A stretch of 36,733 nucleotides of DNA from Saccharofermentans sp. (GCA_024683485.1 JAIKYD010000006.1:1-36733); one strand, 5' to 3'. Shown: positions 5,770 to 13,260, counted from the stretch's first letter. Program-made: numbers and translations. The notes: generated from the letters alone by a model not told the origin.

Positions 5770-6651
5770 TTACTCATCGAAGTCATCATATCCGCCGTCG
5801 TCATAATCGTCGCCGCCGTCGTCATAATCGTCGCCGCCATCGTCATAATCGTCGCCGCCATCGTCATCGTCGTCGCCGTCATCGCCGTCATCGTCGTCAT
5901 CGATGTCATCGATGTCATCGTCGTCATCATCGTCATCGATGTCATCGTCGTCATCCCAGTCGTCATCCCAGTTCTCATCGTCAAAGTCATCCCAGAAATC
6001 TTCGTCTTCAGGATCCCAGCAAAAATCGCACTCATCCCATTCGCCGTCAACCCAGAAATCATCATCCCAGTCTGATTCATCAAATACATAGAACTCAACA
6101 AAATAGTACTCGCCGAGAGCGCTGTACTTAGCATTCTTAGCATTAGGCTTCATTGAGCCGCTTTTTTTCTTGCTTGCACCGGCATTTCCTGAGCTTGAAG
6201 CTGCATCGTTTCCGCCTGTGACCTTATTGAAATCGAAGCTTCCCTTCTTGAAGACAACATTGGTCTGCTGGCCACCGACATTTTCATTCATGGTAAGCTC
6301 ATTTTTACTCTCGTCAAATACGAGTGTAAAAGCGACCTCGCCGCCAGCAACTGCCACAACACCGTTATCAGTACCCTGACATTCATATTCCTGTGATCCG
6401 CCGATATTTGTCGTCTTGATCGAACTTGAGGAAATATTTAAGTTTGATGCAATGAATGCAACGTTAACGCCCTGCGCTTGAGCAAAGTCCTTTCTTGAAG
6501 TACCGTTAACTGAAGCAAGAGTCCAGTCTCCGATAATAGCGTTGTTAACAGATACTGCTTCAACTGCTTCTTCGCTTTTGCACGCTGCACAACTTCCGGC
6601 TATCATCACTAATGAAAGCGCAAGCGTGATTACTTTTGTAAAGTGTTTCAT
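5770..6651 (-). CDS. Lipoprotein with very acidic Asp-rich repeat tail
   Basis: I start at the ATG at 6651 (MKHFTKVITLALSLVM), with AAGGAGAAG upstream; an in-frame extension to 6747 lacks support. The 293-residue product has a lipoprotein-type signal peptide with Cys in IAGSCAAC, then a lipocalin-like or META-like region: IIGDWTLASVNGTS, NNGVVAV-type strands and ELTMNENVGGQQ, a layout common to secreted Clostridia lipoproteins. After a Ser/Lys linker (about 180-200) come about 85 residues that are mostly Asp, with Trp/Phe spaced among them, ending in repeated DDGGDDY units. The tail could bind calcium or other cations or act as a polyanionic brush. No known family for the tail. The neighbours are unrelated. 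Confidence 0.75.
   Translation of the reverse strand: MKHFTKVITLALSLVMIAGSCAACKSEEAVEAVSVNNAIIGDWTLASVNGTSRKDFAQAQGVNVAFIASNLNISSSSIKTTNIGGSQEYECQGTDNGVVAVAGGEVAFTLVFDESKNELTMNENVGGQQTNVVFKKGSFDFNKVTGGNDAASSSGNAGASKKKSGSMKPNAKNAKYSALGEYYFVEFYVFDESDWDDDFWVDGEWDECDFCWDPEDEDFWDDFDDENWDDDWDDDDDIDDDDDDDDIDDIDDDDDGDDGDDDDDGGDDYDDGGDDYDDGGDDYDDGGYDDFDE
5797..5880. repeat. Four tandem 21-bp units in the Asp-rich tail
   Basis: Units begin at 5797, 5818, 5839 and 5860. The first two are identical, the third differs at one base and the fourth is diverged. Each encodes a seven-residue Asp/Gly/Tyr unit on the minus strand. The array is in frame and would vary in length by slippage without breaking the gene. 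Confidence 0.85.
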
Positions 6652-6999
6652 TCTCGTTCTTCTCCTTTGATTTAAATAATATATAGCTACCTCACAATCA
6701 GCCCTCCAAAGCTCATCATGACATGCATCAGTAAAGAAAAGTAGCACTCCAAAAGTGAAATTTTAGAGTTTTTTAGTTTTATGTCAATGATTTTTTAGAC
6801 AAATTAGCAAAATAGTGAAATACGTTATAGTTAGGCTATAATCAATTTGGGCAAAATTCCAAAGCATTATAGATATTATATAGAGGGTTTTGCGAATAAC
6901 AGGAGATACAGTCTGAATTGCGATTGTATTTTTTATCTTCGCGATTTACAGCAATCAACTGCTAATTCTCGCGAAATCTTACAACTTTTTCTGCCGTCC
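6652..6999. other. Intergenic region with no gene seen
   Basis: The 348 bases between two minus-strand genes are AT-rich. They hold the upstream region of the lipoprotein gene, a TATAAT at 6837-6842 on the plus strand without a good -35 or a plausible downstream gene, and a hairpin with TTCGCGA (6938-6944) pairing with TCGCGAA (6969-6975) that may end the 7000-7755 transcript. The short plus-strand frame here has no ribosome site. Confidence 0.4.
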
Positions 7000-7755
7000 T
7001 TATTCGCTCTCATGCCATTTCGCAAGTGTATCGCCTATGATATTCAGCGTATGATCAGCATTACTTCCGTTCACTTTGAATGCCGTTTCAACTAATTCTT
7101 CGGAAACATCATAGTCTTCTATCCAGCTTATTATGAGTTTCAAATCTTTATCGTTAATCATTTTCCGCATATGTTTACAACAGATCTTTGCTATCTTTTC
7201 TACCCTGCTAAAGTTCTTCTTTAGGCTGTCATCAGTTGTATAACCGCTCTCATGCCATTTCAAAGCCACATACTGTAATGCAAGTACGGACCTGTGTTTT
7301 TTCCAATCAAAGCAAACAGAAAAGAGCTGATATACGATTTCAGGACTAAAATTATACTCAAAAAGACATTTTTGTATCTGTCTGTAAAAGACATACGGTA
7401 ATTTTCCATTGTAAAAGCTCCCTGATATGGAAGTCGCAAGTTCCAGTATATGTTTATCTTTATTTAATCTGCAATTTTCAGACCCAATAACCCTGCGACA
7501 ATAATTTTTTCCCAAATCATATTGTTTTGTACCTGAAAACGAAAGCCAACTTGCCAGAGAATCATTGCAGTTGATGTTTGAAAAGTACATGGAGCTTGCT
7601 ATATATCCTGCAAACTCAGCAACTTTCCTTCTGTCATCTGTATCAAAGTTTGCAAACGGTGCTGTATTTACCTTCTCGGAGATATCGTTTAAACGCTTAC
7701 ATGCCATTATGCAGGAATCATGCGCTTCACTGCGCATCTTATTCTTCATCTTCAT
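7000..7755 (-). CDS. DnaD/DnaB_2-domain protein
   Basis: The C-terminal part contains two DnaB_2 (DnaD C-terminal) type modules: FSPEIVYQLFSVCFDW to ALKWHESGYTT, and VSEELVETAFKVNG to LAKWHESE. The family pattern is a helix, then a YxxKILxxWHExGI-type motif; such proteins load or remodel replication complexes (primosomal DnaD/DnaB of Bacillota) and also occur in phages. The second module stops right after KWHESE, before the segment that normally follows. The N-terminal 100 residues are not recognised. No ATG has a good ribosome site; I give the first ATG (7755), but the frame is open to a TTG at 7854. No replication genes are nearby, so its role here is open. Confidence 0.6.
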   Translation of the reverse strand: MKMKNKMRSEAHDSCIMACKRLNDISEKVNTAPFANFDTDDRRKVAEFAGYIASSMYFSNINCNDSLASWLSFSGTKQYDLGKNYCRRVIGSENCRLNKDKHILELATSISGSFYNGKLPYVFYRQIQKCLFEYNFSPEIVYQLFSVCFDWKKHRSVLALQYVALKWHESGYTTDDSLKKNFSRVEKIAKICCKHMRKMINDKDLKLIISWIEDYDVSEELVETAFKVNGSNADHTLNIIGDTLAKWHESE

Positions 7756-7911
7756 AATACCGTTATTATGCTTATCCGCAGGCGTTGCCGAGTAAATGAG
7801 CTGCTCTCTGGATACAAGGATGAAATAAGAGATAAAACAGTCAATACTATACAATTCCTGTGATATAACTTGAATGTGCTATTATATTTCTAAAACATGA
7901 GGAAGAACCAC

Positions 7912-8607
7912 ATGATCTACGTTATTTCAGACCTTCACGGATATCCGCACGAGAAGTTTCTTGACCTTCTTAACAGGGCCGGCTTTGGCAAGGATGATTT
8001 TTTATACATCCTTGGCGATGTCGTTGACCGCAACGGTGACGGCGGTGTCGAGACTCTGGAATGGCTTATGTACCAGACCAACGTTCAGCTATTGATAGGT
8101 AACCACGAAGCAATGCTGCTTGGCTGTTCATTTGTGTTTGATGAGATAACCGAAAACAGCATAGATGCTTTGACGGCAGAAAAGATCGATATGCTTACCA
8201 GATATCAGCTTGATGGCGGTGACGCAACTCTTAAAGCCATGCAGAAACTTCCGAAAGATACTCAGCAGGATATATTGGATTATCTCCGCGATTGCCCGTT
8301 GTATGAGACCGTAAGCATCGGCGGACGTGACTTCATACTTGTTCATTCCGGGCTTGATAATTTCGCTCCGGACAAGAAGATAAGTGACTATACAAGCGAA
8401 GATTTACTTTGGGCATGGCCGGAACTGACAACTGTTTATTACAAAGATATCATGACCGTGTTTGGTCATACACCTACACTTTCTTTTGGTGATGAATATG
8501 AGGGCAAGATCATAAAGACTGAGACCTGGATTGACATTGATGTCGGCACAGGCTTCGGCAGGCAGCCTGTACTGCTGAGACTTGATGACATGAAAGAATT
8601 CAGATAA
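7912..8607 (+). CDS. PPP-family metallophosphatase
   Basis: All metal-binding motifs of the calcineurin-like PPP family are present: ISDLHGY near the N-terminus, GDVVDRNGDG, GNHEAM, then LVHSGLD and VFGHTP. This grouping is that of bacterial Ser/Thr phosphatases and symmetrical Ap4A hydrolases (PrpE/ApaH-like, lambda phosphatase type). It would hydrolyse phosphate esters or dinucleoside polyphosphates in the cytoplasm; the substrate cannot be told. I choose the ATG at 7912, 15 bases inside the longest frame, because the AGGAAG before it is then the ribosome site. It is divergent from the DnaD-like gene and stands alone. Confidence 0.88.
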   Translation: MIYVISDLHGYPHEKFLDLLNRAGFGKDDFLYILGDVVDRNGDGGVETLEWLMYQTNVQLLIGNHEAMLLGCSFVFDEITENSIDALTAEKIDMLTRYQLDGGDATLKAMQKLPKDTQQDILDYLRDCPLYETVSIGGRDFILVHSGLDNFAPDKKISDYTSEDLLWAWPELTTVYYKDIMTVFGHTPTLSFGDEYEGKIIKTETWIDIDVGTGFGRQPVLLRLDDMKEFR

Positions 8608-8676
8608 TTACATTTCCCAACACGGTATTTCAACTGTTTTTATTCAATTATCTGGTCACAGCCTTCATGGTCTTTT

Positions 8677-8712
8677 GTTGAACAATGCACCATCTTTGTC
8701 GTATCATTTAAC
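8677..8712. repeat. Dispersed 36-bp inverted repeat, copy B
   Basis: It begins GTTGAACAATGCACC and ends CGTATCATTTAAC. It agrees with the copy at 10833 at 30 of 36 positions but pairs less well with itself. It lies just before the zinc-ribbon gene. Confidence 0.6.
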
Positions 8713-8730
8713 AAATAAAGCAGGTTGAAT

Positions 8731-9273
8731 ATGGAAGGCATTTCAGCGGAAGATATCAGGGTTTATTCTTCAAACGATACCAAGTGTCCGTCGTGCGGCG
8801 GAAAGCTTGTTTTCGAGCCCGTGGAACAGATGCTCAAATGCGATTTCTGCGGCAACACTTACACGCCCGAGAAGCTCGAACTTTTAAGCCAACTCCCTGA
8901 TATCGATGCCGGTGCGGCAGACGAGAATGAGGACGATAAGTGCGAGATCGTCTGCAACAGCTGCGGTGCTGTCCTTATCACCGACAAGAACACCGCTGCG
9001 ACATCATGTTCGTTCTGCGGCTCCCCTGCGATCATTTCGAGAAGACTCACCAAACAGTTCAGGCCGGATTACCTGATCCCTTTCAAGACCACCAGAGAAG
9101 AAGCACAGGAGAAGTTCATTGAATTCGTCAAGGGCAAGAAATACGTTCCCCGCGATTACCTGAATAAGAGCAACCTCAATAAGATCCAGGGCATACGTTC
9201 CCTTCTGGATAATGAGTTCCAGATGCAGGGTAAGCGCCAGAGGAGACGGCATCAAGCAAAGAGCGGTCTATAA
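8731..9273 (+). CDS. Zinc-ribbon N-terminal fragment of the broken gene
   Basis: The ATG at 8731 has AGG six bases upstream. The fragment carries two zinc ribbons: CPSCGGKL with CDFCGNTY (about residues 19-45), and CNSCGAVL with CSFCGSPA (about 70-95). A family region follows (FRPDYLIPFKTTREEAQEKF) up to about residue 155. The last 25 residues after the frameshift (Arg/Gln/Lys-rich) are out-of-frame noise. This family probably senses or traffics something at the membrane; its biochemical role is not known to me. Confidence 0.65.
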   Translation: MEGISAEDIRVYSSNDTKCPSCGGKLVFEPVEQMLKCDFCGNTYTPEKLELLSQLPDIDAGAADENEDDKCEIVCNSCGAVLITDKNTAATSCSFCGSPAIISRRLTKQFRPDYLIPFKTTREEAQEKFIEFVKGKKYVPRDYLNKSNLNKIQGIRSLLDNEFQMQGKRQRRRHQAKSGL

Positions 9274-10117
9274 AGACATTTATCAGCTGATGTCGGACTT
9301 TGACGTCAAATATATCAATGTTCCATTCGATGGTTCGCTCGAAATAGCCGACGGTCTGATGGAAGCGATCGAGCCTTTCGACATCTCGCAGAGGATAGCC
9401 TTCAATTCATCTTATCTGCAGGGATTCTATGCTAAGAAATTCAATCTGACGGCAGACAATCTCTGCGACCGCATCCTGACACGCATGGAACAGTACGGAC
9501 GCGAGACAGCTGCCATGTCCTTCAGCGGCTACGATTCGGTCAAGTTCGGGGCATGCGGTGTAAGGCCCTACGAACTTGAGCATTCCTACGCCCTTTATCA
9601 GGTATGGTTCCTGAACTACAAATACGGCGATCAGAACTACATGATCGCGGTAAACGGACAGACAGGCAAAACAGACGGTTATCTTCCGGTCGATGAGATA
9701 AAGAGAAAAGCGCGCCTAATCGGCCACAGAACGATCGATGCCCTGCTCGTTCTTCTTGGGCTAGCAATAGTCGGAGGAATTCTCGCGGCAATCTTTTTTG
9801 CAGGCCTGAACTTCATCCAGTCGGGTGCGGGCCTAGTCTTCCTGCTGGCACTCGTCATTTTCGCATCCCCTATCGGAATGCTGGTCTTAATGGGATTCCG
9901 GTTCAGCTTCACGATCGGCGAAAAGGCCGAGCCGGTCCTCGAATTCCTCACAAGACCGATCACCAAGCTTTCCGCGAGCCGGCGCAAATCGTACATTGAG
10001 CTTCTTAACAAGACCAACATGGTCGTAGGTCCCAGACCTTCAGCCGATACCTACTACGATTCCAAAGCAAAGATCGAGTTTAATAATTCTGAAGTATTCA
10101 ACAATATTGAGATGTGA
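9212..10117 (+). CDS. Membrane C-terminal fragment of the broken zinc-ribbon gene
   Basis: This frame has no ribosome site of its own at the first ATG and is best read as the second half of the gene that starts at 8731. It contains NVPFDGSLEIADGLMEAIEP, typical of the family (VPVDGS-type motif), then SSYLQGFYAKKF, and two hydrophobic segments at about residues 175-225, followed by a cytoplasmic-looking tail. The stop is one base before the stop of the convergent lipoprotein gene at 10119. Confidence 0.6.
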   Translation: MSSRCRVSARGDGIKQRAVYKDIYQLMSDFDVKYINVPFDGSLEIADGLMEAIEPFDISQRIAFNSSYLQGFYAKKFNLTADNLCDRILTRMEQYGRETAAMSFSGYDSVKFGACGVRPYELEHSYALYQVWFLNYKYGDQNYMIAVNGQTGKTDGYLPVDEIKRKARLIGHRTIDALLVLLGLAIVGGILAAIFFAGLNFIQSGAGLVFLLALVIFASPIGMLVLMGFRFSFTIGEKAEPVLEFLTRPITKLSASRRKSYIELLNKTNMVVGPRPSADTYYDSKAKIEFNNSEVFNNIEM

Positions 10118-10118
10118 T

Positions 10119-10802
10119 TCAGGTATACCGTCCGTCCCAGTAATTCTCGTCCAGGATCTCTCCGGTGCAGGCATCGATCTTGATTTTGCTGCATATGTTT
10201 ACAGTGAAATCATAATAGAAATTGCCGGAGTAGTCAGCACAGATAACGTATGTCCCGTCGATCCCGCTCCCTCTCATGGCTGAACGGTGTTTGTCGGCAG
10301 CCTCGTATGCGGCTGAAATGATCACTTCTTCCGGCACCAATTGCACATCCGGCGGATTGTAGTCTGCCTGGCCATAGTCATGCCACACCCGGTCAGTCTT
10401 ATCGAGCCCGTAATCAAACCACAGCTCCTGATGCGTAAGAAGAATCCCATCCCTCAAGACCATAGCCGCGGCCCTTGTCGCTCCCGCATTCTCCGAAACG
10501 GAAATACCCCAGATATAGATATCCTCATCTAATGACTTATCCGCTTCTTCAAGACATGAGATTACATATTCCTCAGGATCCACATCTATGTTCCTTCTCG
10601 CGAAAAGATAATCAGGATAGTACGTGTGGTTTCCAAGCTTGATCATGGTCACAGGCTTTAAAGCCTGCTGGGCTTCCGAAAGAGTTTTTTCATCAGTGGC
10701 TTCGGTATCTTTGGTATCAGCGGCCGGCTTGCATCCCGTGAAACATGCAATGCATACAGCAATGGCCATAACCGCTGCTACGATCAATCTTAACCTTCTC
10801 AT
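10119..10802 (-). CDS. Secreted lipoprotein, unknown function
   Basis: A 227-residue protein with a clear lipoprotein signal: MRRLRLIVAAVMAIAVCIAC then FTGC as lipobox, followed by a Thr/Asp/Glu linker. The mature part has an acidic fold with TMIKLGNHTYYPDYLF and a C-terminal strand pair ending IKIDACTGEILDENYWDG, which resembles the PepSY-type ending (DAxTGEIL). This suggests a surface lipoprotein with a PepSY-like module; the rest is not recognised. It is convergent with the broken zinc-ribbon gene and reads away from the gene at 10929. Confidence 0.75.
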   Translation of the reverse strand: MRRLRLIVAAVMAIAVCIACFTGCKPAADTKDTEATDEKTLSEAQQALKPVTMIKLGNHTYYPDYLFARRNIDVDPEEYVISCLEEADKSLDEDIYIWGISVSENAGATRAAAMVLRDGILLTHQELWFDYGLDKTDRVWHDYGQADYNPPDVQLVPEEVIISAAYEAADKHRSAMRGSGIDGTYVICADYSGNFYYDFTVNICSKIKIDACTGEILDENYWDGRYT

Positions 10803-10832
10803 ATTGTCTTATCCCCGTTATTTCTCAGCACA

Positions 10833-10868
10833 GTTGAACGATGCACCATTTTTGGAGTATCGTTCAAC
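10833..10868. repeat. Dispersed 36-bp inverted repeat, copy A (best)
   Basis: A perfect 10-bp inverted repeat, GTTGAACGAT (10833-10842) and ATCGTTCAAC (10859-10868), encloses a 16-base centre that begins GCACCATTTTTGG. It lies between divergent genes. Confidence 0.75.
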
Positions 10869-10928
10869 TTATTATAAATGTAAGAAGTCTTTTTGACACC
10901 CACACTTAAATTTACGGGGTAATAAAAT

Positions 10929-11558
10929 ATGAAATCATTGGTTAAACATGATTCTATAACTGGTGCATCTGTTGGAAGATTGCTTCAGCGCTTGTCTAAT
11001 GCGGATTCTTGCTTTGCTGTTATAGGTGTTAGAGATAAGGATAATGGTGAATTAAGAACTGATGAACTTTATCAGTTGGTAACTCAATATAATGACTTAC
11101 ATCATAATGGTTATAATAAGTCTTTTGGGAGATATGAATACACTGATGGTTCGTTTAAGGGTACGTCTAAAGATGAGACTAGTATCATTATTTATAATAT
11201 TCCGTTGGAAGATGCTTTAAGTATTGCAGAAAAGATAAATCAGGAATCTATTGTATATAAAGATGAGAACAAATTTGGTATCTACTATACTGATGGATCC
11301 GTGGATATGGAATTTGATAATCGCTCTTTATCTTTTGATGCTAAAGATGACCAGGGCATAAAGATAGCCGAGAAATTTGGAGCTCAAATAGCTGACAGAG
11401 GGAGCTGGGATAATAATCATCCAAAAGGCAAAAAATCTCACTTCATTTTTACGGCTTATGCAGGACGACCTAATTCTTGGAAGCACGGAAAAATAATAAA
11501 TGCTGATACAGCCAATTTGGGTATATCTTATTCTGAGATATTTAAGGTACAACGTTAA
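10929..11558 (+). CDS. AT-rich orphan protein, unknown (209 aa)
   Basis: The ATG follows a GGGG about nine bases upstream. The product is soluble, with no signal peptide or membrane segment. Two features stand out: SCFAVIGVRDKDNGELRTDE near the N-terminus, and a middle part with ETSIIIYNIPLEDALSIAEK and NQESIVYKDENKFGIYY. That order (short strand, charged loop, an ES-like strand, then an NQESI helix-strand) reminds me of DUF3293-like and phage-borne proteins; this is a weak inference. Codon use is visibly richer in A and T than in the neighbours, suggesting recent transfer. Confidence 0.65.
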   Translation: MKSLVKHDSITGASVGRLLQRLSNADSCFAVIGVRDKDNGELRTDELYQLVTQYNDLHHNGYNKSFGRYEYTDGSFKGTSKDETSIIIYNIPLEDALSIAEKINQESIVYKDENKFGIYYTDGSVDMEFDNRSLSFDAKDDQGIKIAEKFGAQIADRGSWDNNHPKGKKSHFIFTAYAGRPNSWKHGKIINADTANLGISYSEIFKVQR

Positions 11559-11662
11559 ATTATATATGATTAAAAATTAAAATGAGATATATAATACAAA
11601 AGAAACCATCCATCAATTCCCTCTTTCGAGATCAAACACCGACGAACAGTTTCTAATGTTAT

Positions 11663-11698
11663 GTTGAACGACCAACCGATAATTGTTCTTCGCTCAAC
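11663..11698. repeat. Dispersed 36-bp inverted repeat, copy E
   Basis: GTTGAACGA (11663-11671) pairs with TCGCTCAAC (11690-11698) with one mismatch. The ends match the other copies; the centre is different. An outer pair, AGAAACCATC (11601-11610) and GATGGTTTTCT (11702-11712), brackets it. It lies between convergent genes (11559-11796), where I see no coding sequence. Confidence 0.5.
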
Positions 11699-11796
11699 CA
11701 AGATGGTTTTCTACACCATTCTTAGACTATTCGCTGAGGAACACCCTATTTTTCAGCAGTCGCCTTTGTTACCATATCTGCTATACTTAATACTCC

Positions 11797-12423
11797 TTAA
11801 TAGCCATTATATGTGTAGGTAACCTCGAGTCCTTGATTAGGATGGTATTGATATGATACAGAGATATCACCATACGTTTGATTCACACGTCCATCCAGAG
11901 CCCTTACTTTAGACATACCATCGTATGCCGATTCAGGAAGATCTAATGCATCATTTACATTTCTAATTGCCGTAAGAGCATCCATTTCAAGATAATCATC
12001 AAGATTATATGGATTAGTATCAATGGACAAATACGAATTATCGGAACCAACTTTGGCCCAAGAATAATCACAATACTCATCGTAAATAGCCTGGAAATCC
12101 GGTCCAGCAGTAACATTTACTGTTACAGTATCATTTTTGTCTCCGATAGTCAGAGTAATAGTACAAGTACCTGCATCTACAGCTGTAACTTTCCCATGAG
12201 AGTCCACTGTGGCAACACTCTCATCAGAGCTAGTCCACTCGGTTTTCTTGTTATCTGCCTCTTCTGGTTCAACAGAATAATCAAGCATATAAGTTTCTTT
12301 TACCTTCAAGTCAAGTTTCGAATCAGTAATACTTACACTTTCAACTCTGCTACATGCAGTCAATAGTATTACCATTGTGAACAACACGCAAAAAACAGCA
12401 CGGCACTTTCTATTCATTCCCAT
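11797..12423 (-). CDS. Lipoprotein with bacterial Ig-like (BIG2) domain
   Basis: I start at the ATG at 12423 (MGMNRKCRAVFCVLF); GGAGG is 11 bases upstream, and longer in-frame starts lack one. The signal peptide ends in the lipobox LLTAC at about residue 24. Residues 26-105 form a BIG2 Ig-like domain (VESVSITDSKLDLKVKETYM, WTSSDESVATVDSHGKVTAV, GTCTITLTIGDK). The remaining 100 residues have an Asp/Tyr-rich region (YLSIDTNPYNLDDYLEMDAL) and a short beta ending VTYTYNGY. The second part is not recognised. Probably membrane-anchored and surface-exposed. Confidence 0.8.
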   Translation of the reverse strand: MGMNRKCRAVFCVLFTMVILLTACSRVESVSITDSKLDLKVKETYMLDYSVEPEEADNKKTEWTSSDESVATVDSHGKVTAVDAGTCTITLTIGDKNDTVTVNVTAGPDFQAIYDEYCDYSWAKVGSDNSYLSIDTNPYNLDDYLEMDALTAIRNVNDALDLPESAYDGMSKVRALDGRVNQTYGDISVSYQYHPNQGLEVTYTYNGY

Positions 12424-12741
12424 ATAATTGGTCACCTCCATTACCAAATATAAGTTTATAAGAATCATTAATTCACTTTGTAAGAAGTGAATTATGTGAT
12501 ATTCGTAGAATATCAACACGTTTTTTACATACTGTTCATTTTCAGTTAGTTATCATTCAACTCAAATATGTATCACAGAACACTGCGCTGCTCTTTTAGC
12601 AAAATAAAAACGACACACGTACATACATCTGTCGCTTAAGCATCAGACTGGGACGATTTCAACGGTTGTCTATCTTTTAGTATTCTATGATAATAAAACC
12701 ATCATACAGAACACACCAAACCCCCAAAGGAGGACAGAAAA
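12424..12741. other. Intergenic region between divergent genes
   Basis: The 318 bases hold the promoter of the plus-strand GG-leader gene and presumably that of the minus-strand BIG2 lipoprotein. A small hairpin (CGACA/TGTCG around 12610-12633) is visible, but no riboswitch or RNA gene is recognised. Confidence 0.4.
12666..12694 (+). promoter_or_regulatory. Promoter of the GG-leader peptide gene
   Basis: TTGTCT (12666-12671), a 17-base spacer and GATAAT (12689-12694), 47 bases before the start codon. Good spacing and position; no operator is evident. Confidence 0.5.
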
Positions 12742-13080
12742 ATGAAAGATGAAAAGAATAACGAACTCAATATAGAACAGCTTGATCAGGTAAACGGCGG
12801 AGTTATCGGCGATTCAATGAAAGACAGCGATGTTCTATACAAACTTGGTATATTGAAAGAAGAGATCGGAGGCTCAGATCTCACATTCCACTGGAATACC
12901 TACTCTGCCAAAGTAGATGAAGCCTGGAAATCGATTGACATCATCTGCGTCAGCCACCCCACTTCCCCCAACGAGTACTTCTATCAGGGAAAGAGCATCA
13001 CACAGGACGAAGCTATTCAGATTGCGAAGAACTTAATGATCAAAGGACCTCAGATCAAGGATATTCAAAAGCCATTCTAA
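12742..13080 (+). CDS. Orphan peptide with double-glycine leader (112 aa)
   Basis: The start has AAAGGAGG upstream. Residues 8-20, ELNIEQLDQVNGG, fit the double-glycine leader consensus of bacteriocin and RiPP precursors (ELxxxELdxVxGG), with cleavage expected after Gly20. C39 peptidase-type ABC transporters normally cut and export such proteins. The 92-residue remainder (VIGDSMKDSDVLYKLGILKE and onward) is hydrophilic, has a single Cys (IICVSHP) and is not a known bacteriocin. No transporter, immunity or modification gene is nearby. It has its own promoter and a strong terminator, so it is a single-gene unit. Confidence 0.75.
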   Translation: MKDEKNNELNIEQLDQVNGGVIGDSMKDSDVLYKLGILKEEIGGSDLTFHWNTYSAKVDEAWKSIDIICVSHPTSPNEYFYQGKSITQDEAIQIAKNLMIKGPQIKDIQKPF

Positions 13081-13090
13081 AACTGAAGTA

Positions 13091-13120
13091 AACCCCCGAA
13101 GTTGGAAAACTCCGGGGGTT
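13091..13120 (+). terminator. Terminator of the GG-leader gene
   Basis: A 13-bp stem with one mismatch (13091-13103 with 13108-13120) around a GGAA loop; outer part AACCCCCG/CGGGGGTT. It is followed by AACTTTAATC, a weak T-run. It begins 10 bases after the stop. Confidence 0.75.
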
Positions 13121-13144
13121 AACTTTAATCATTTGTTACACTTG

Positions 13145-13180
13145 GTGTTAAGCGATGCACCTTTGTCACTCATTCAACAC
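13145..13180. repeat. Dispersed 36-bp inverted repeat, copy C
   Basis: GTGTTAAGCGATGCACC at the left shares GCGATGCACC with the other copies, and the right end CTCATTCAACAC pairs with it through GTGTT/AACAC. Total length is again 36. It lies between convergent genes. Confidence 0.55.
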
Positions 13181-13236
13181 ACCCTCCGCCCTATTCCCTG
13201 AAAATTCCCTCTGATAACCCTTTCGAGGGAATAAAA

Positions 13237-13260
13237 AGGGAATTTCGTGTCATTTTCCCT
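13237..13260 (-). terminator. Terminator of the broken surface-protein gene
   Basis: On the minus strand AGGGAA (13260-13255) pairs with TTCCCT (13242-13237) and is followed by TTTTTA. It overlaps the stop codon. The surrounding 80 bases contain several more AGGGAAT/ATTCCCT units. Confidence 0.55.

Larger units (their letters stand above)
8731..10117 (+). pseudogene. Zinc-ribbon membrane protein gene broken by a frameshift
   Basis: Two overlapping frames, 8731-9273 and 9212-10117, together make one protein of the family annotated as TFIIB-type zinc-ribbon-containing proteins in Clostridia. The first reads to KIQGI at 9193-9195; the family motif YVPFW then appears in the other frame from 9194 (tac gtt ccc ttc tgg). 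Restoring an (AT) dinucleotide near 9193, to read GGC ATA TAC GTT, would join them as GIYVPFW. So a two-base loss (or one-base gain) is the simplest explanation. It could also be a sequencing or assembly error. Without repair the zinc ribbons and the membrane half are made separately, if at all. Confidence 0.75.

Noticed and set aside
5797..5880. Short tandem repeats as a possible CRISPR array
   Set aside because: Units are 21 bp, contiguous, without spacers, and in frame with a coding sequence.
5903..6091. Plus-strand Ser-rich open frame
   Set aside because: It is the antisense of the Asp codon repeats in the lipoprotein gene; no ribosome site.
6847..7095. Plus-strand 82-codon frame
   Set aside because: TTG start without ribosome site, mostly antisense to the DnaD-like gene's 3' end.
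10929..11558. Phage gene belonging to the prophage
   Set aside because: It lies more than 5 kb beyond the att site and has no phage neighbours.
12424..12741. Riboswitch or T-box leader
   Set aside because: I could not form any conserved riboswitch core; only a weak five-base-pair hairpin is present.
8677..13180. 36-bp repeats as CRISPR repeats
   Set aside because: Copies are single, kilobases apart and separated by genes; there are no spacer arrays or cas genes.
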